Assembly: GCA_016741945.1 (NCBI GenBank)
Contig: JACVCQ010000058.1
Span: 1 to 9,617, forward strand
Reading direction: 5' to 3'
From: Chitinophagaceae bacterium
GTDB lineage: Bacteria > Bacteroidota > Bacteroidia > Chitinophagales > Chitinophagaceae
Length of the DNA stretch: 9,617 nt
The notes beneath the pieces were generated by a model, which searched no databases, had not been told where the DNA came from, and saw only the letters and a program-made list of their open reading frames with translations. Positions 1-6,968 of the stretch are shown here, piece by piece (positions within the stretch are counted from its first letter, which is position 1; every line of letters starts with the position of its first letter). The translations under genes were made by a program, and so were the position numbers.

Positions 1-697
1 GTAATTTGGATTGTCTGATGCGGATGACTGCATCAGATATGGCTTTGATGCTTAGCTCTTTCACTTGCATTTTTTCCAGTTCCTCGTTAATGGAGCCATA
101 AGAAGTGTGAAATTCCGGAACTTTTTTTAGTCGGTATGTAACACTGGTAATGATAAACCGGTTGCGATATTTTTCTTTAAATACACTTTCTCTATAACCA
201 AATTCGCAGTCTTTGAGATAAAAAATTTCTTTGTGTTTTTCATTGATATGCCAGGCTTCCAATGAATGAAATACATCTTTAATTTCCACACCATAAGCAC
301 CGATATTTTGCATAGGAGATGCTCCAACACTACCGGGAATTAAACTCAGGTTTTCGAGGCCTGCATATCCATTTTCTATACAATACAGCACAAACTCATG
401 CCAGTTTTCGCCTGCCATGGCTTTTACATAGAAATAATCTTTATCCTCATCAATCAATTCAAATCCTTTTAAGTCATTCTTCAACACCAAACCATCAACA
501 TCTCTGGTAAACAGAATATTACTCCCTCCACCCAAAATAAGTAATGGCATATATGGGAGTTCATTGTAATGTTCTAACATTTCCAAAAGAGCTTCCATAC
601 TGTTGAATGATCCATATAGACGAGCATGAACATCTAGTCCAAAACTATTATAAGCTTTGAGTGATCGATCCGGTGTAAACTGCGTTCCGTGGTACAT
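1..697 (-). CDS. murB: UDP-N-acetylenolpyruvoylglucosamine reductase, 3' end missing
   Basis: MurB is a cytoplasmic FAD enzyme that reduces UDP-GlcNAc-enolpyruvate to UDP-MurNAc with NADPH, the second committed step of peptidoglycan precursor synthesis. The frame is open from ATG 697-695 to the left edge and gives 232 residues. The family is usually about 340 residues, so roughly the last third lies outside. Visible marks are the FAD-binding ILGGGSN (54-60), GENWHEFV (96-103), GLENLSLIPGSVGASP (113-128), QNIGAYG (130-136) and FGYRESVFK (166-174). By alignment from memory, Arg169 and Tyr200 match E. coli Arg159 and Tyr190, which points to a type I (E. coli-like) enzyme. The catalytic Ser of the GSFF motif and the C-terminal Glu would lie beyond the edge. 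The start sits 18 bases after the last base of the priA stop, so murB is probably the third gene of a plsC-priA-murB transcript. No Shine-Dalgarno motif is seen. The family call is firm. Confidence 0.96.
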   Translation of the reverse strand, partial: MYHGTQFTPDRSLKAYNSFGLDVHARLYGSFNSMEALLEMLEHYNELPYMPLLILGGGSNILFTRDVDGLVLKNDLKGFELIDEDKDYFYVKAMAGENWHEFVLYCIENGYAGLENLSLIPGSVGASPMQNIGAYGVEIKDVFHSLEAWHINEKHKEIFYLKDCEFGYRESVFKEKYRNRFIITSVTYRLKKVPEFHTSYGSINEELEKMQVKELSIKAISDAVIRIRQSKL

Positions 698-715
698 AAG
701 TATTGATTTTCCGTG

Positions 716-3151
716 CTATAAAGGATCTGTATTGATGATGACCCTCACTGCTTTATACCTTTTATTGGATTGTATGATGACAATCTGCTGCACAATCTCT
801 CTCTTACACTGCTGAATCTTTTGTACATCTTTAGGCAATTTAATCAACACTTCCCAAAGATATTGGTTTCTAATTCTGTCAACCACCGGTTGAGCCGGTC
901 CACTCATCTCTTTTAAAAAATGGGTAGCCATCCCTTGCATTAATACATGGGCTGCTTCTTCAGCAAGATACTTCTCCTTGTGCTTAAATGTAAGTTGAAT
1001 CAATCGGCTGAATGGAGGATATCCAAATTGTTTTCTGTTTTCTATTTCGTATTGGTAAAGTGCTTCATAATGATGTTGCTGTACAAATGTGAGTACAGGA
1101 TGCCGGGTATTGCTTACTTGTATCAATACCTTACCCAATTGGTCTTTTCTACCGGCTCTGCCACTTACTTGTTCCATTAACTGATACGCTTTTTCATTGA
1201 CCCTGAAATCTGTAAAACCGAGTATACCATCTGCATCAATAATACCTACGAGATTTACATGATCAAAGTCTAATCCTTTCACCACCATTTGTGTGCCTAC
1301 TAAAATATCCAGTTTTTGTTGTTCAAATAGTTTAATTAGTGCATCATGATCATGTTTCCCCCTTACGCTGTCATAATCCATTCTGGCAACTCTGGCATCA
1401 GGAAAATACTCGTTTAATAATTCTTCTATTTGTTCGGTTCCAAAATTTTTCTGTGTGAAATCATGACTCCCACAAGCCGCACAGGTTTGTATGACCGGAT
1501 AATGGGTACCACAGTAATGACAGGTCAGCTTATTCTGAAATTTATGATAAGTAAGTGTTACATCACAGTTTTTACATTGCGGAATCCAACCGCATGTATT
1601 ACAAATCTGATAGGGGGCATAACCTCTTCGGTTTTGAAAGAGTATTACTTGTTTTTTCTGATCCAGTGACTGCCGAATGCCTTCCAATAATGGTTCGGTA
1701 AAGGCCAGCTTAACTTTCTGTTGAAATTTTTTGACATCGATCAATGTGATGTCTGGTAGCTGTGCATCTCCAAAACGTTCTGTCAGTTGTACAAGTCCGT
1801 ATTTATTTTGCAGGCAGTTAAAATAGCTTTCAATGGATGGGGTAGCACTTCCCAGTAAAACCTTGGCCTGAAACAGATGAGCATAATAAATAGCGGCATC
1901 CCTTGCATGATAACGCGGTGCGGGATCTTGTTGTTTATATGATCCATCATGTTCTTCATCGGCTATGATCAATGAAAGATCTTTGAATGGTAGGAATAAA
2001 GAGGATCTAGCTCCAAGAATGATTTTTATCTCTCCGTTTTTAACTTTATTCCAGATTTCCACTCGTTCATTCGCATTGAATTTAGAGTGATAAATAGCAA
2101 TGTATCCCCCAAAATATTCTTGTAATCTTCTAATGATCTGCGCAGTTAGTGCAATCTCAGGCAACATATATAATACTTGTTTGCCTTCCTTGATCTGTTC
2201 TTCAATGAGTTTTGTATAGATCTGTGTTTTACCACTGGCAGTAACACCATGTAACAAACAAACCGATTTTTCGGTAAGCTGCGTTTGTATTGCTGCTAAT
2301 GCTTTTTCCTGAGCAGGAGACAGCGTGAAATGAATATTTACTTCAGGAGCACCATAATAGATTCTGTCACTATTTCTTTTTTCAGATAAAAGAATACCCT
2401 TCTCTATCAAACCTTTGAGTTGGGCTGCAGTAGCATTTGATTTTTTTAGTAATTCATGTTGTAATACTTCACCCTCTGTTCGTTGTAAATGAAGGAAAGC
2501 CAATAATAACTCCATTTGTTTGGGTGCTTTTGTCCAGCCATTGAGTAACTCGGCAAGGTTTTCTTCATTTGTATAAGAAGGGTGTAAAGTAATATAGGTT
2601 TGTTTCTTTTCTTTATATTTCTCTTTCAATTCTTCCCATACATAACAAACTTCTTTATCAATGAGTTTTTTGATGATGGGATACACATGTGCTACATCCA
2701 ATAAGTCTTGTACTTCATTCAGTCGCAGTTCTTTTTTTAACTCCAAAGCTTCCGCAACAATATATTCACTATCGGATAAGTCACTAAAATCGATGCTACG
2801 TTCTTCATTCCAGATTAATATACTTTCACTTGATAATTTAAGATTGGCAGGAATAGCGGCTTGCATGATCTCTCCTTCACTGCACACATAATAGTTGGCC
2901 ATCCATTCCCACAATTGCAATTGTTGTGGATGAACGATGGGTTCTTGATCAAGAATATTGATGATATCTCTGGGATCGAAAGCTTCCGGCTTATTGTGGT
3001 GAAGCCTTTTGATGATACCTGCATACTTTTTAGTTTTCCCCAACATCACTTCTACCCGAATACCCGGCTGTACCTTTTCTTGTAAGGCCTGAGGAATGGC
3101 CCATGTATAATTGAGCGGTAAAGCAAGTGGTATGATGATTTCTGCGTACAC
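716..3151 (-). CDS. priA: Primosomal protein N' (PriA), replication-restart helicase
   Basis: PriA is a superfamily-2 3'-to-5' DNA helicase that recognises stalled forks and D-loops and starts reloading of the replicative helicase. With a GTG start at 3151 it has 811 residues. Visible parts are an N-terminal fork-binding domain (YAEIIIPLALPLNYTW), Walker A GVTASGKT (302-309), DEEH box (398-401) and motif VI QVSGRAGR (661-668). Eight zinc-ligand cysteines (517, 520, 526, 529, 544, 547, 557, 560) lie in CxxC pairs inside the second helicase lobe. All catalytic parts look intact. A TTG at 3169 would add six residues. I prefer GTG because PriA proteins of this phylum normally begin M-x-A-E, matching V-Y-A-E here. 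The gene follows plsC after 27 bases and precedes murB by 18. It is about 79 residues longer than E. coli PriA (732), and the Walker A lysine is displaced by a similar amount, so the extra sequence lies before the helicase core. Confidence 0.97.
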   Translation of the reverse strand: MYAEIIIPLALPLNYTWAIPQALQEKVQPGIRVEVMLGKTKKYAGIIKRLHHNKPEAFDPRDIINILDQEPIVHPQQLQLWEWMANYYVCSEGEIMQAAIPANLKLSSESILIWNEERSIDFSDLSDSEYIVAEALELKKELRLNEVQDLLDVAHVYPIIKKLIDKEVCYVWEELKEKYKEKKQTYITLHPSYTNEENLAELLNGWTKAPKQMELLLAFLHLQRTEGEVLQHELLKKSNATAAQLKGLIEKGILLSEKRNSDRIYYGAPEVNIHFTLSPAQEKALAAIQTQLTEKSVCLLHGVTASGKTQIYTKLIEEQIKEGKQVLYMLPEIALTAQIIRRLQEYFGGYIAIYHSKFNANERVEIWNKVKNGEIKIILGARSSLFLPFKDLSLIIADEEHDGSYKQQDPAPRYHARDAAIYYAHLFQAKVLLGSATPSIESYFNCLQNKYGLVQLTERFGDAQLPDITLIDVKKFQQKVKLAFTEPLLEGIRQSLDQKKQVILFQNRRGYAPYQICNTCGWIPQCKNCDVTLTYHKFQNKLTCHYCGTHYPVIQTCAACGSHDFTQKNFGTEQIEELLNEYFPDARVARMDYDSVRGKHDHDALIKLFEQQKLDILVGTQMVVKGLDFDHVNLVGIIDADGILGFTDFRVNEKAYQLMEQVSGRAGRKDQLGKVLIQVSNTRHPVLTFVQQHHYEALYQYEIENRKQFGYPPFSRLIQLTFKHKEKYLAEEAAHVLMQGMATHFLKEMSGPAQPVVDRIRNQYLWEVLIKLPKDVQKIQQCKREIVQQIVIIQSNKRYKAVRVIINTDPL

Positions 3152-3178
3152 AACAACTAATTTGATCAAAAATAAGGC

Positions 3179-3937
3179 TTATGGTGTTGGGTATTGTCTA
3201 TATCTGCGCAGACCTTCATCCATAATATCGTATACTTTTTCTTTTAGAAAAGGGATGTCTTTCAGGGTTAAACCTTGTACAGGAATTTCATCTAAAAAAA
3301 TCACCCTGCTTTTGCCCGGAGTCAATGAAAAAATGCTGTTGTAGTGTAATCGTTCCAATGTGTCAACCAATAAAACAGGTTTAATAGGTGTTTCTGTTTC
3401 TATGGCAATACGAAAAGCGCCATCAAAAAAATCTTTCAATGGGGTAGTACCCATATTGAAAGTGCCTTCGGGGAAAATAAAAATGGAAATGCCTTGTCTC
3501 AATGCTGATTTCAAGGCACGAACACTTTTGGATCTGGTTTCTGCATTTTTTCTGTCTACCAGTACTACTGCAGCTCTGTATATCCATCCAAATACGGGAA
3601 TTTTAACCATTTCATATTTACCCAATATTCTTACAGGCTGGTGTGCTATTAAAACCAGTGGTGGAATATCCATATAAGAAATATGGTTGGCAACAAAAAT
3701 GTATTGTTTGGTGGAGTCATGAGGATACTCATAAATTTCTTTATGAGCGATGCCAATCAAAAAATACCAAACTTTAGCCCAGATCATGCACAATTTATAA
3801 ATGAGATTGCCTCCTGTAAGTTTTCCAAATAGAAGCGATAGCATTACAAATGGGAATACCCCCAGCATGATGATGACAAAAAGAATAAAAGCATACACAC
3901 AGTATAAGAACTGTAACAGTCTGACCAGCGTATTCAT
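3179..3937 (-). CDS. plsC: 1-acyl-sn-glycerol-3-phosphate acyltransferase
   Basis: This 252-residue protein belongs to the PlsC/LPLAT acyltransferase family. The enzyme transfers an acyl chain to the sn-2 position of lysophosphatidate, giving phosphatidate for phospholipid synthesis at the inner membrane. All four family blocks are visible: the catalytic NHISYMD (H85-x4-D90), the GWIYRAAVVLVDR block (117-129), the FPEGT substrate-binding motif (155-159) and TPIKPVLL (183-190). Residues about 9-38 form a long hydrophobic stretch that should anchor the N-terminus in the membrane. The length is normal for the family. Paralogues in Bacteroidota can acylate other lipids such as ornithine lipids, so the exact substrate is inferred. 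The ATG at 3937 is the first of the tight cluster plsC-priA-murB, and the stop (TAA, 3181-3179) is followed closely by priA. Its promoter should lie in 3938-4119, where I see no convincing consensus box. Confidence 0.93.
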   Translation of the reverse strand: MNTLVRLLQFLYCVYAFILFVIIMLGVFPFVMLSLLFGKLTGGNLIYKLCMIWAKVWYFLIGIAHKEIYEYPHDSTKQYIFVANHISYMDIPPLVLIAHQPVRILGKYEMVKIPVFGWIYRAAVVLVDRKNAETRSKSVRALKSALRQGISIFIFPEGTFNMGTTPLKDFFDGAFRIAIETETPIKPVLLVDTLERLHYNSIFSLTPGKSRVIFLDEIPVQGLTLKDIPFLKEKVYDIMDEGLRRYRQYPTP

Positions 3938-4022
3938 CTACCGAACTTAAGCAAATAATGGGATAAATAAAAAGAGGGTATTCGGAAAGAAGAATAAGCT
4001 TCTTGAAATTTATTTGATAGGC

Positions 4023-4064
4023 TTAGGCTTCATAGCTTATGGTCAATAGTGCATAGTCTAAAGT
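4023..4064. repeat. Degenerate 7-base tandem repeat, about six units
   Basis: On the plus strand the sequence splits into successive heptads TTAGGCT, TCATAGC, TTATGGT, CAATAGT, GCATAGT and CTAAAGT. The middle four (4030-4057) share an xxATrGy core, while the outer two are weaker. The block sits in the non-coding gap between the plsC start and the porin terminator, about 85 bases upstream of plsC. No reading frame uses it. Decayed heptad arrays of this flavour occur between genes in some bacteria, including cyanobacteria, and I recall similar ones in Chitinophagaceae. The function here is unknown, and the match is short enough that chance cannot be excluded. Confidence 0.45.
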
Positions 4065-4119
4065 AAAACAATGAGAAAATGTAAAAAGTAAAATAAACAC
4101 TTTGATATTGGTTTGAATA

Positions 4120-4157
4120 AAGAGAGGCTGTATCAAATTTTTGATACAGCCTCTCTT
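4120..4157 (-). terminator. Intrinsic terminator of the porin gene
   Basis: Bases 4120-4134 and 4143-4157 form a perfect 15-bp inverted repeat (core GAGGCTGTATC) around an 8-base AT loop. It lies 17 bases past the porin stop on the minus strand, and read in that direction the stem runs into a short T-rich tail (TTTATT). This fits a rho-independent terminator separating the porin from plsC. The T-tract is brief, so some readthrough into plsC is possible. Confidence 0.85.
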
Positions 4158-4174
4158 GTGATGTAGGGTGGATT

Positions 4175-5203
4175 TTAAAATTTATAGACAGCTGCAATTA
4201 AAAATGCCATGGTATTTTTTGTTCCCGTACCTGCGGATCCTTTAAAGAATACTTCACTGGCTGAATTATCCATTCTAAACTCCGGAATAATGGTTAGGTT
4301 TTGGTTTTTAATGTTGGCAGATAAAGTAGTAGCATAGATTTTACCGCCAATACCAATAGGAGAGAAAGCTCGGTCATCAAAATAATCTTGTCTCAATGTA
4401 AAACCCAAGGATGAAATGGGGTCATAATTCAGGTATAGAGCATGACTTTTCCAACTAGATGATTGTCCGGCAGAGGACATATTTTGCAGGCTTCCGTCAT
4501 AAGCGATTCCTAGTTTACTGGAAAGGGCGCCTGTTACCACTACATTGTATTGCGTGATGCCATTTCCACCTTGAAAATTAAAGTAAGCTTTTACAGCATC
4601 ATTTTTAGTAGCGGTACTTACTTGTGCTAGAATATATTTGGCAGATGTAGTAGTAGTGGAATAATCGGTTGGATTGGCCACTCCAACCATTAAGGCTGTT
4701 TTTCCGCCCAGTGAAACATCTGCTTTCACACCTGTATGGAAGAAGGGGCCATAGGAAAATCCATACGACATACTGTAGTTCCTGTTGCCGGATGCATCCA
4801 CTAGTTCATACCCAATATGGGTCGCCCATTTACCCATGGTTAATTTGAATCGATCTGTGACAGCATAACTCAGGTACATTTGTTTGATGGCAGCGAGAGA
4901 GCCGGCATCATTGTAGGAAAATTCCTGTGCTCTTTTGCCAAAGCCAATATCTGCAACAGCAGACACTTTTCCTAAGGAATGGTCTACTCGAAAGGAAGCC
5001 ATACCCAACTCAAAAGAGTTTTGGGAGTTGGTAAAGCTGGTAAAGTTGTTGGTTTTTGTGGGGGCATCAGAAAAGCTGTAACGGTAGTAGGCATCGATGG
5101 AGCCCGACAGAACAGTGGTTGCTTTTTTGGAAGAGTCTGATTGTGCGTTTAATGAAAGGCAGACGCATACTGCTGTTGAAAGGGTTAAAATTTTGCGTAA
5201 CAT
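4175..5203 (-). CDS. BBP2-type outer-membrane beta-barrel porin
   Basis: This 342-residue protein begins with a clear type I signal peptide: MLRK, a hydrophobic core to about residue 18, then SLNA-QS as the likely cleavage site. The mature part shows alternating strands rich in Gly, Ser and aromatics, ending in VYKF, the aromatic end usual for outer-membrane barrels. SGSIDAYYRYSF (33-44), GKWATHIGYELVDASGNRNYS (124-144), FHTGVKAD (155-162) and PEFRMDNS (307-314) match the pattern I know for BBP2 (OmpL-like beta-barrel porin) proteins of Bacteroidota. Substrate specificity cannot be read from the sequence. The gene lies 149 bases downstream of amt on the same strand, so a role in letting ammonium or small nitrogen compounds through the outer membrane is inferred from position only. 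Its leader holds a long hairpin, and a strong terminator follows. A second, out-of-frame ATG lies just ahead of the chosen start. Confidence 0.85.
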   Translation of the reverse strand: MLRKILTLSTAVCVCLSLNAQSDSSKKATTVLSGSIDAYYRYSFSDAPTKTNNFTSFTNSQNSFELGMASFRVDHSLGKVSAVADIGFGKRAQEFSYNDAGSLAAIKQMYLSYAVTDRFKLTMGKWATHIGYELVDASGNRNYSMSYGFSYGPFFHTGVKADVSLGGKTALMVGVANPTDYSTTTTSAKYILAQVSTATKNDAVKAYFNFQGGNGITQYNVVVTGALSSKLGIAYDGSLQNMSSAGQSSSWKSHALYLNYDPISSLGFTLRQDYFDDRAFSPIGIGGKIYATTLSANIKNQNLTIIPEFRMDNSASEVFFKGSAGTGTKNTMAFLIAAVYKF

Positions 5204-5228
5204 TGCATTGGTTTTATAATTAACAAAT

Positions 5229-5276
5229 AGGTACAGTCGGTAAACCTGGTCAGAGGTTTATCATATGGCTGTACCT
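5229..5276 (-). promoter_or_regulatory. Two-tier hairpin in the leader of the porin gene
   Basis: Outer arms AGGTACAG (5229-5236) and CTGTACCT (5269-5276) pair perfectly and enclose an inner 7-bp stem, TAAACCT (5241-5247) with AGGTTTA (5254-5260), around a 6-base loop. The structure ends 25 bases before the porin ATG. No long T-run follows it on the minus strand, so it is not a classical terminator. It could be a leader structure affecting mRNA stability or readthrough from amt, or a dyad operator. Its function is not known. Confidence 0.6.
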
Positions 5277-5303
5277 TATTTTCTTTAGCAAATCGATGAA
5301 GAA

Positions 5304-5342
5304 CATACTGCAATCAATGGGGTCAGCATCTATTGCAGTATG
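5304..5342 (-). terminator. Hairpin just downstream of amt, possible weak terminator
   Basis: CATACTGCAAT (5304-5314) and ATTGCAGTATG (5332-5342) are perfect 11-bp inverted arms around a 17-base loop. The hairpin begins 10 bases after the amt stop on the minus strand. Downstream lies TTCTTC rather than a true T-run, so termination would be partial at best. It may instead protect the 3' end of the amt message. Confidence 0.5.
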
Positions 5343-5352
5343 GGGAATGATA

Positions 5353-6741
5353 TTAATCGGCGAGTATGCTTTCTTTCAGGTATCCGTTTTCTTCTACCAA
5401 TAGTGTTCCCTGAACATATTTTTCATTGTGTTGGGTAGCATCCAATCCCAGCAATTCTTCTTCAGAGCTAACACGTAGCGGTAGAATGAAATTGATGAAT
5501 TTGAAAATGCCAAAAGACACTACGAAGCTATAGGCTACAACTATTCCTAAAGCTTTTACCTGTGTAAAGAAGAATGCGGCATTCCCATAAAATAAGCCAT
5601 CGGCTCCAGCGCTGTTTACTGTTTTAGTGGCGAAAATACCGGTGAGTAGCATACCTACTATGCCGCCGATACCATGGCAAGGGAATACATCCAATGTATC
5701 ATCCAATTTGGATTTGGATTTATAGTATACTGCAATATTGGAAATGATGGCAGAAAGCACACCAATGAAAATAGATTGAGGGATGGCTACAAATCCTGCG
5801 CCGGGGGTAATGGCTACCAATCCAACCACAGCACCGATACAAAATCCGAGTACAGAAGGTTTTTTACCTCTTAATACATCAAAAAACATCCAAGATAATC
5901 CTGCAGCAGCGGCAGCAGTATTGGTAGTGGCAAAAGCAGAAACTGCCAGCGCATTAGCACCTAGTGCTGAGCCAGCATTGAAGCCAAACCAGCCAAACCA
6001 AAGTAATCCTGTGCCAATTAAAACATAGGGAATGTTTGCAGGGGGAATTTCTTTTTGATCAACATGTGTTTGTCTGCGTTTTAATACCATAGCACCGGCT
6101 AAAGCTGCACAGCCTGCTGAAATATGTACAACCGTACCTCCTGCAAAATCAAGCGTACCCATTTTAAACAGGAATCCTTCCGGATGCCAGGTCCAATGGG
6201 CTATAGGAGCATACACTAATAAACTGAATAATGCAATGAAGACGATATAGGAGGTGAATTTGATGCGTTCTGCTACTGCACCTACCACCAAGCCCGGTGT
6301 AATGATGGCAAACATCAATTGGAATAGTGCGAATAATGTAATGGGGATACTAGGGGCCAAACTCCACGGGGCGCCTGAATTAATTCCTTTGAAAAATAAA
6401 TGTGTAGAGGGATTGCCGATAAATCCGCCGATGGATTCACCAAAACACAAGCTATATACTACGGTTACCCATAATATGCTGACAACACCTGTAGCTACTA
6501 CACTCTTAATCATTGTAGAAATCACATTTTTACGATGAACCATGCCACCATAAAAAAACGCTAATCCGGGTGTCATTAAAAAAACCAGAGCGGTGGCCAC
6601 TAATATCCAAGTAATATCGGCTGCGCTATAGGCTCCGGCCTCATCAGCATAATTGGGTAAAGAAGGAATGAATAATGCAGCCAATGCTACAGCTACCAAC
6701 GCTGCAAAAGGAGCGATCTTCTGAATGGTCATTTTTTTCAT
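5353..6741 (-). CDS. amt: Ammonium transporter, Amt/Mep/Rh family
   Basis: This is a 462-residue inner-membrane ammonium channel, expected to work as a trimer with about eleven membrane helices. The N-terminus (MKKMTIQKIA, then a hydrophobic stretch to about 29) looks like a cleavable signal peptide, as in E. coli AmtB. The family signature DFAGGTVVHISAG starts at Asp198. The pore twin histidines are His206 and His356 (VFPCHGIGG). The phenylalanine gate is matched by Phe144 (LMFAIITPG) and Phe252 (GWFGFNAGSA). The cytoplasmic tail keeps the usual EEELLGLD motif (427-434), involved in channel gating and P-II protein contact. All key residues are present, so the channel should be active. No glnK/P-II gene adjoins it; the next gene downstream is a porin. 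ATG 6741 is chosen, with a second in-frame ATG three codons later. A perfect dyad lies 21-51 bases upstream and may control expression. Confidence 0.97.
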   Translation of the reverse strand: MKKMTIQKIAPFAALVAVALAALFIPSLPNYADEAGAYSAADITWILVATALVFLMTPGLAFFYGGMVHRKNVISTMIKSVVATGVVSILWVTVVYSLCFGESIGGFIGNPSTHLFFKGINSGAPWSLAPSIPITLFALFQLMFAIITPGLVVGAVAERIKFTSYIVFIALFSLLVYAPIAHWTWHPEGFLFKMGTLDFAGGTVVHISAGCAALAGAMVLKRRQTHVDQKEIPPANIPYVLIGTGLLWFGWFGFNAGSALGANALAVSAFATTNTAAAAAGLSWMFFDVLRGKKPSVLGFCIGAVVGLVAITPGAGFVAIPQSIFIGVLSAIISNIAVYYKSKSKLDDTLDVFPCHGIGGIVGMLLTGIFATKTVNSAGADGLFYGNAAFFFTQVKALGIVVAYSFVVSFGIFKFINFILPLRVSSEEELLGLDATQHNEKYVQGTLLVEENGYLKESILAD

Positions 6742-6761
6742 ACTAGGGTTTTAAATTTAAC

Positions 6762-6792
6762 ATTAAGATTATTTGCATTTGATAATCTTAAT
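6762..6792 (-). promoter_or_regulatory. Perfect 11-bp dyad upstream of amt, candidate operator
   Basis: ATTAAGATTAT (6762-6772) and ATAATCTTAAT (6782-6792) are perfect inverted arms separated by 9 bases. The dyad lies 21 to 51 bases ahead of the amt ATG and directly abuts the possible -7 box at 6793-6800. That position fits a repressor site or a 5'-leader hairpin. The pattern does not match the GTA-N8-TAC site of cyanobacterial NtcA. The binding protein is unknown; nitrogen control is inferred from the neighbour only. Confidence 0.55.
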
Positions 6793-6800
6793 CCAAAATA
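6793..6800 (-). promoter_or_regulatory. Possible -7 promoter box of amt
   Basis: Read on the minus strand these bases are TATTTTGG, one mismatch from the Bacteroidota -7 consensus TAnnTTTG. It would place the transcript start about 45 bases before the amt ATG, within the dyad. No clear TTG-type -33 element is seen at the right distance, and the surrounding 6801-6880 is extremely AT-rich, so chance matches are likely. Nothing else convincing is seen between here and the gltD terminator. Confidence 0.3.
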
Positions 6801-6911
6801 CTCAATTATTTATTAGATTTTAAATAAAATATTAACATTTTATTAATTTATATTTGTTTTTCGGTTTGGAAATAATACTATCAAATTCGCATTTTGAGAG
6901 ATTTATGGTCT

Positions 6912-6945
6912 AAAAAAACCTTTCAAATGCGCTTGAAAGGTTTTT
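6912..6945 (-). terminator. Intrinsic terminator of gltBD
   Basis: AAAAACCTTTCAA (6914-6926) and TTGAAAGGTTTTT (6933-6945) pair perfectly over 13 bp around the loop ATGCGC. Read on the minus strand, the CCTTTCAA stem is followed by seven T residues, a textbook rho-independent terminator, starting 23 bases past the gltD stop. It should isolate gltBD transcription from amt. The symmetric A/T flanks mean it could also work on the other strand. Confidence 0.92.
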
Positions 6946-6968
6946 ACAATAAAATATTAATAAAATAA

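Noticed and set aside
127..330. 67-codon minus-strand frame within the left-edge gene
   Set aside because: It overlaps murB in another frame; the murB frame carries all conserved motifs and continues off the edge.
319..510. Plus-strand open frame opposite murB
   Set aside because: Antisense shadow; the composition is low-complexity and the murB frame fully explains the region.
3987..4004. 6-bp inverted repeat AAGAAG / CTTCTT upstream of plsC
   Set aside because: Too short and without a T-run; such matches are expected by chance.
4175..5203. Cys-rich signal region of the porin as a lipoprotein lipobox
   Set aside because: The residues before the cysteines are Val, not the Gly/Ala/Ser needed at -1; a type I cleavage site fits better.
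5204..5228. TATTTG ahead of the porin and a similar TTATTTG ahead of plsC as -7 boxes
   Set aside because: Neither fits TAnnTTTG once the two-base spacer is required, and no -33 partner is visible.
5674..6538. Several plus-strand open frames opposite amt
   Set aside because: They are antisense shadows of a well-conserved membrane protein gene, with no recognisable protein features of their own.
6823..6844. 8-bp inverted repeat AATAAAAT / ATTTTATT upstream of amt
   Set aside because: Made only of A and T in a very AT-rich stretch, so chance is the simplest explanation.
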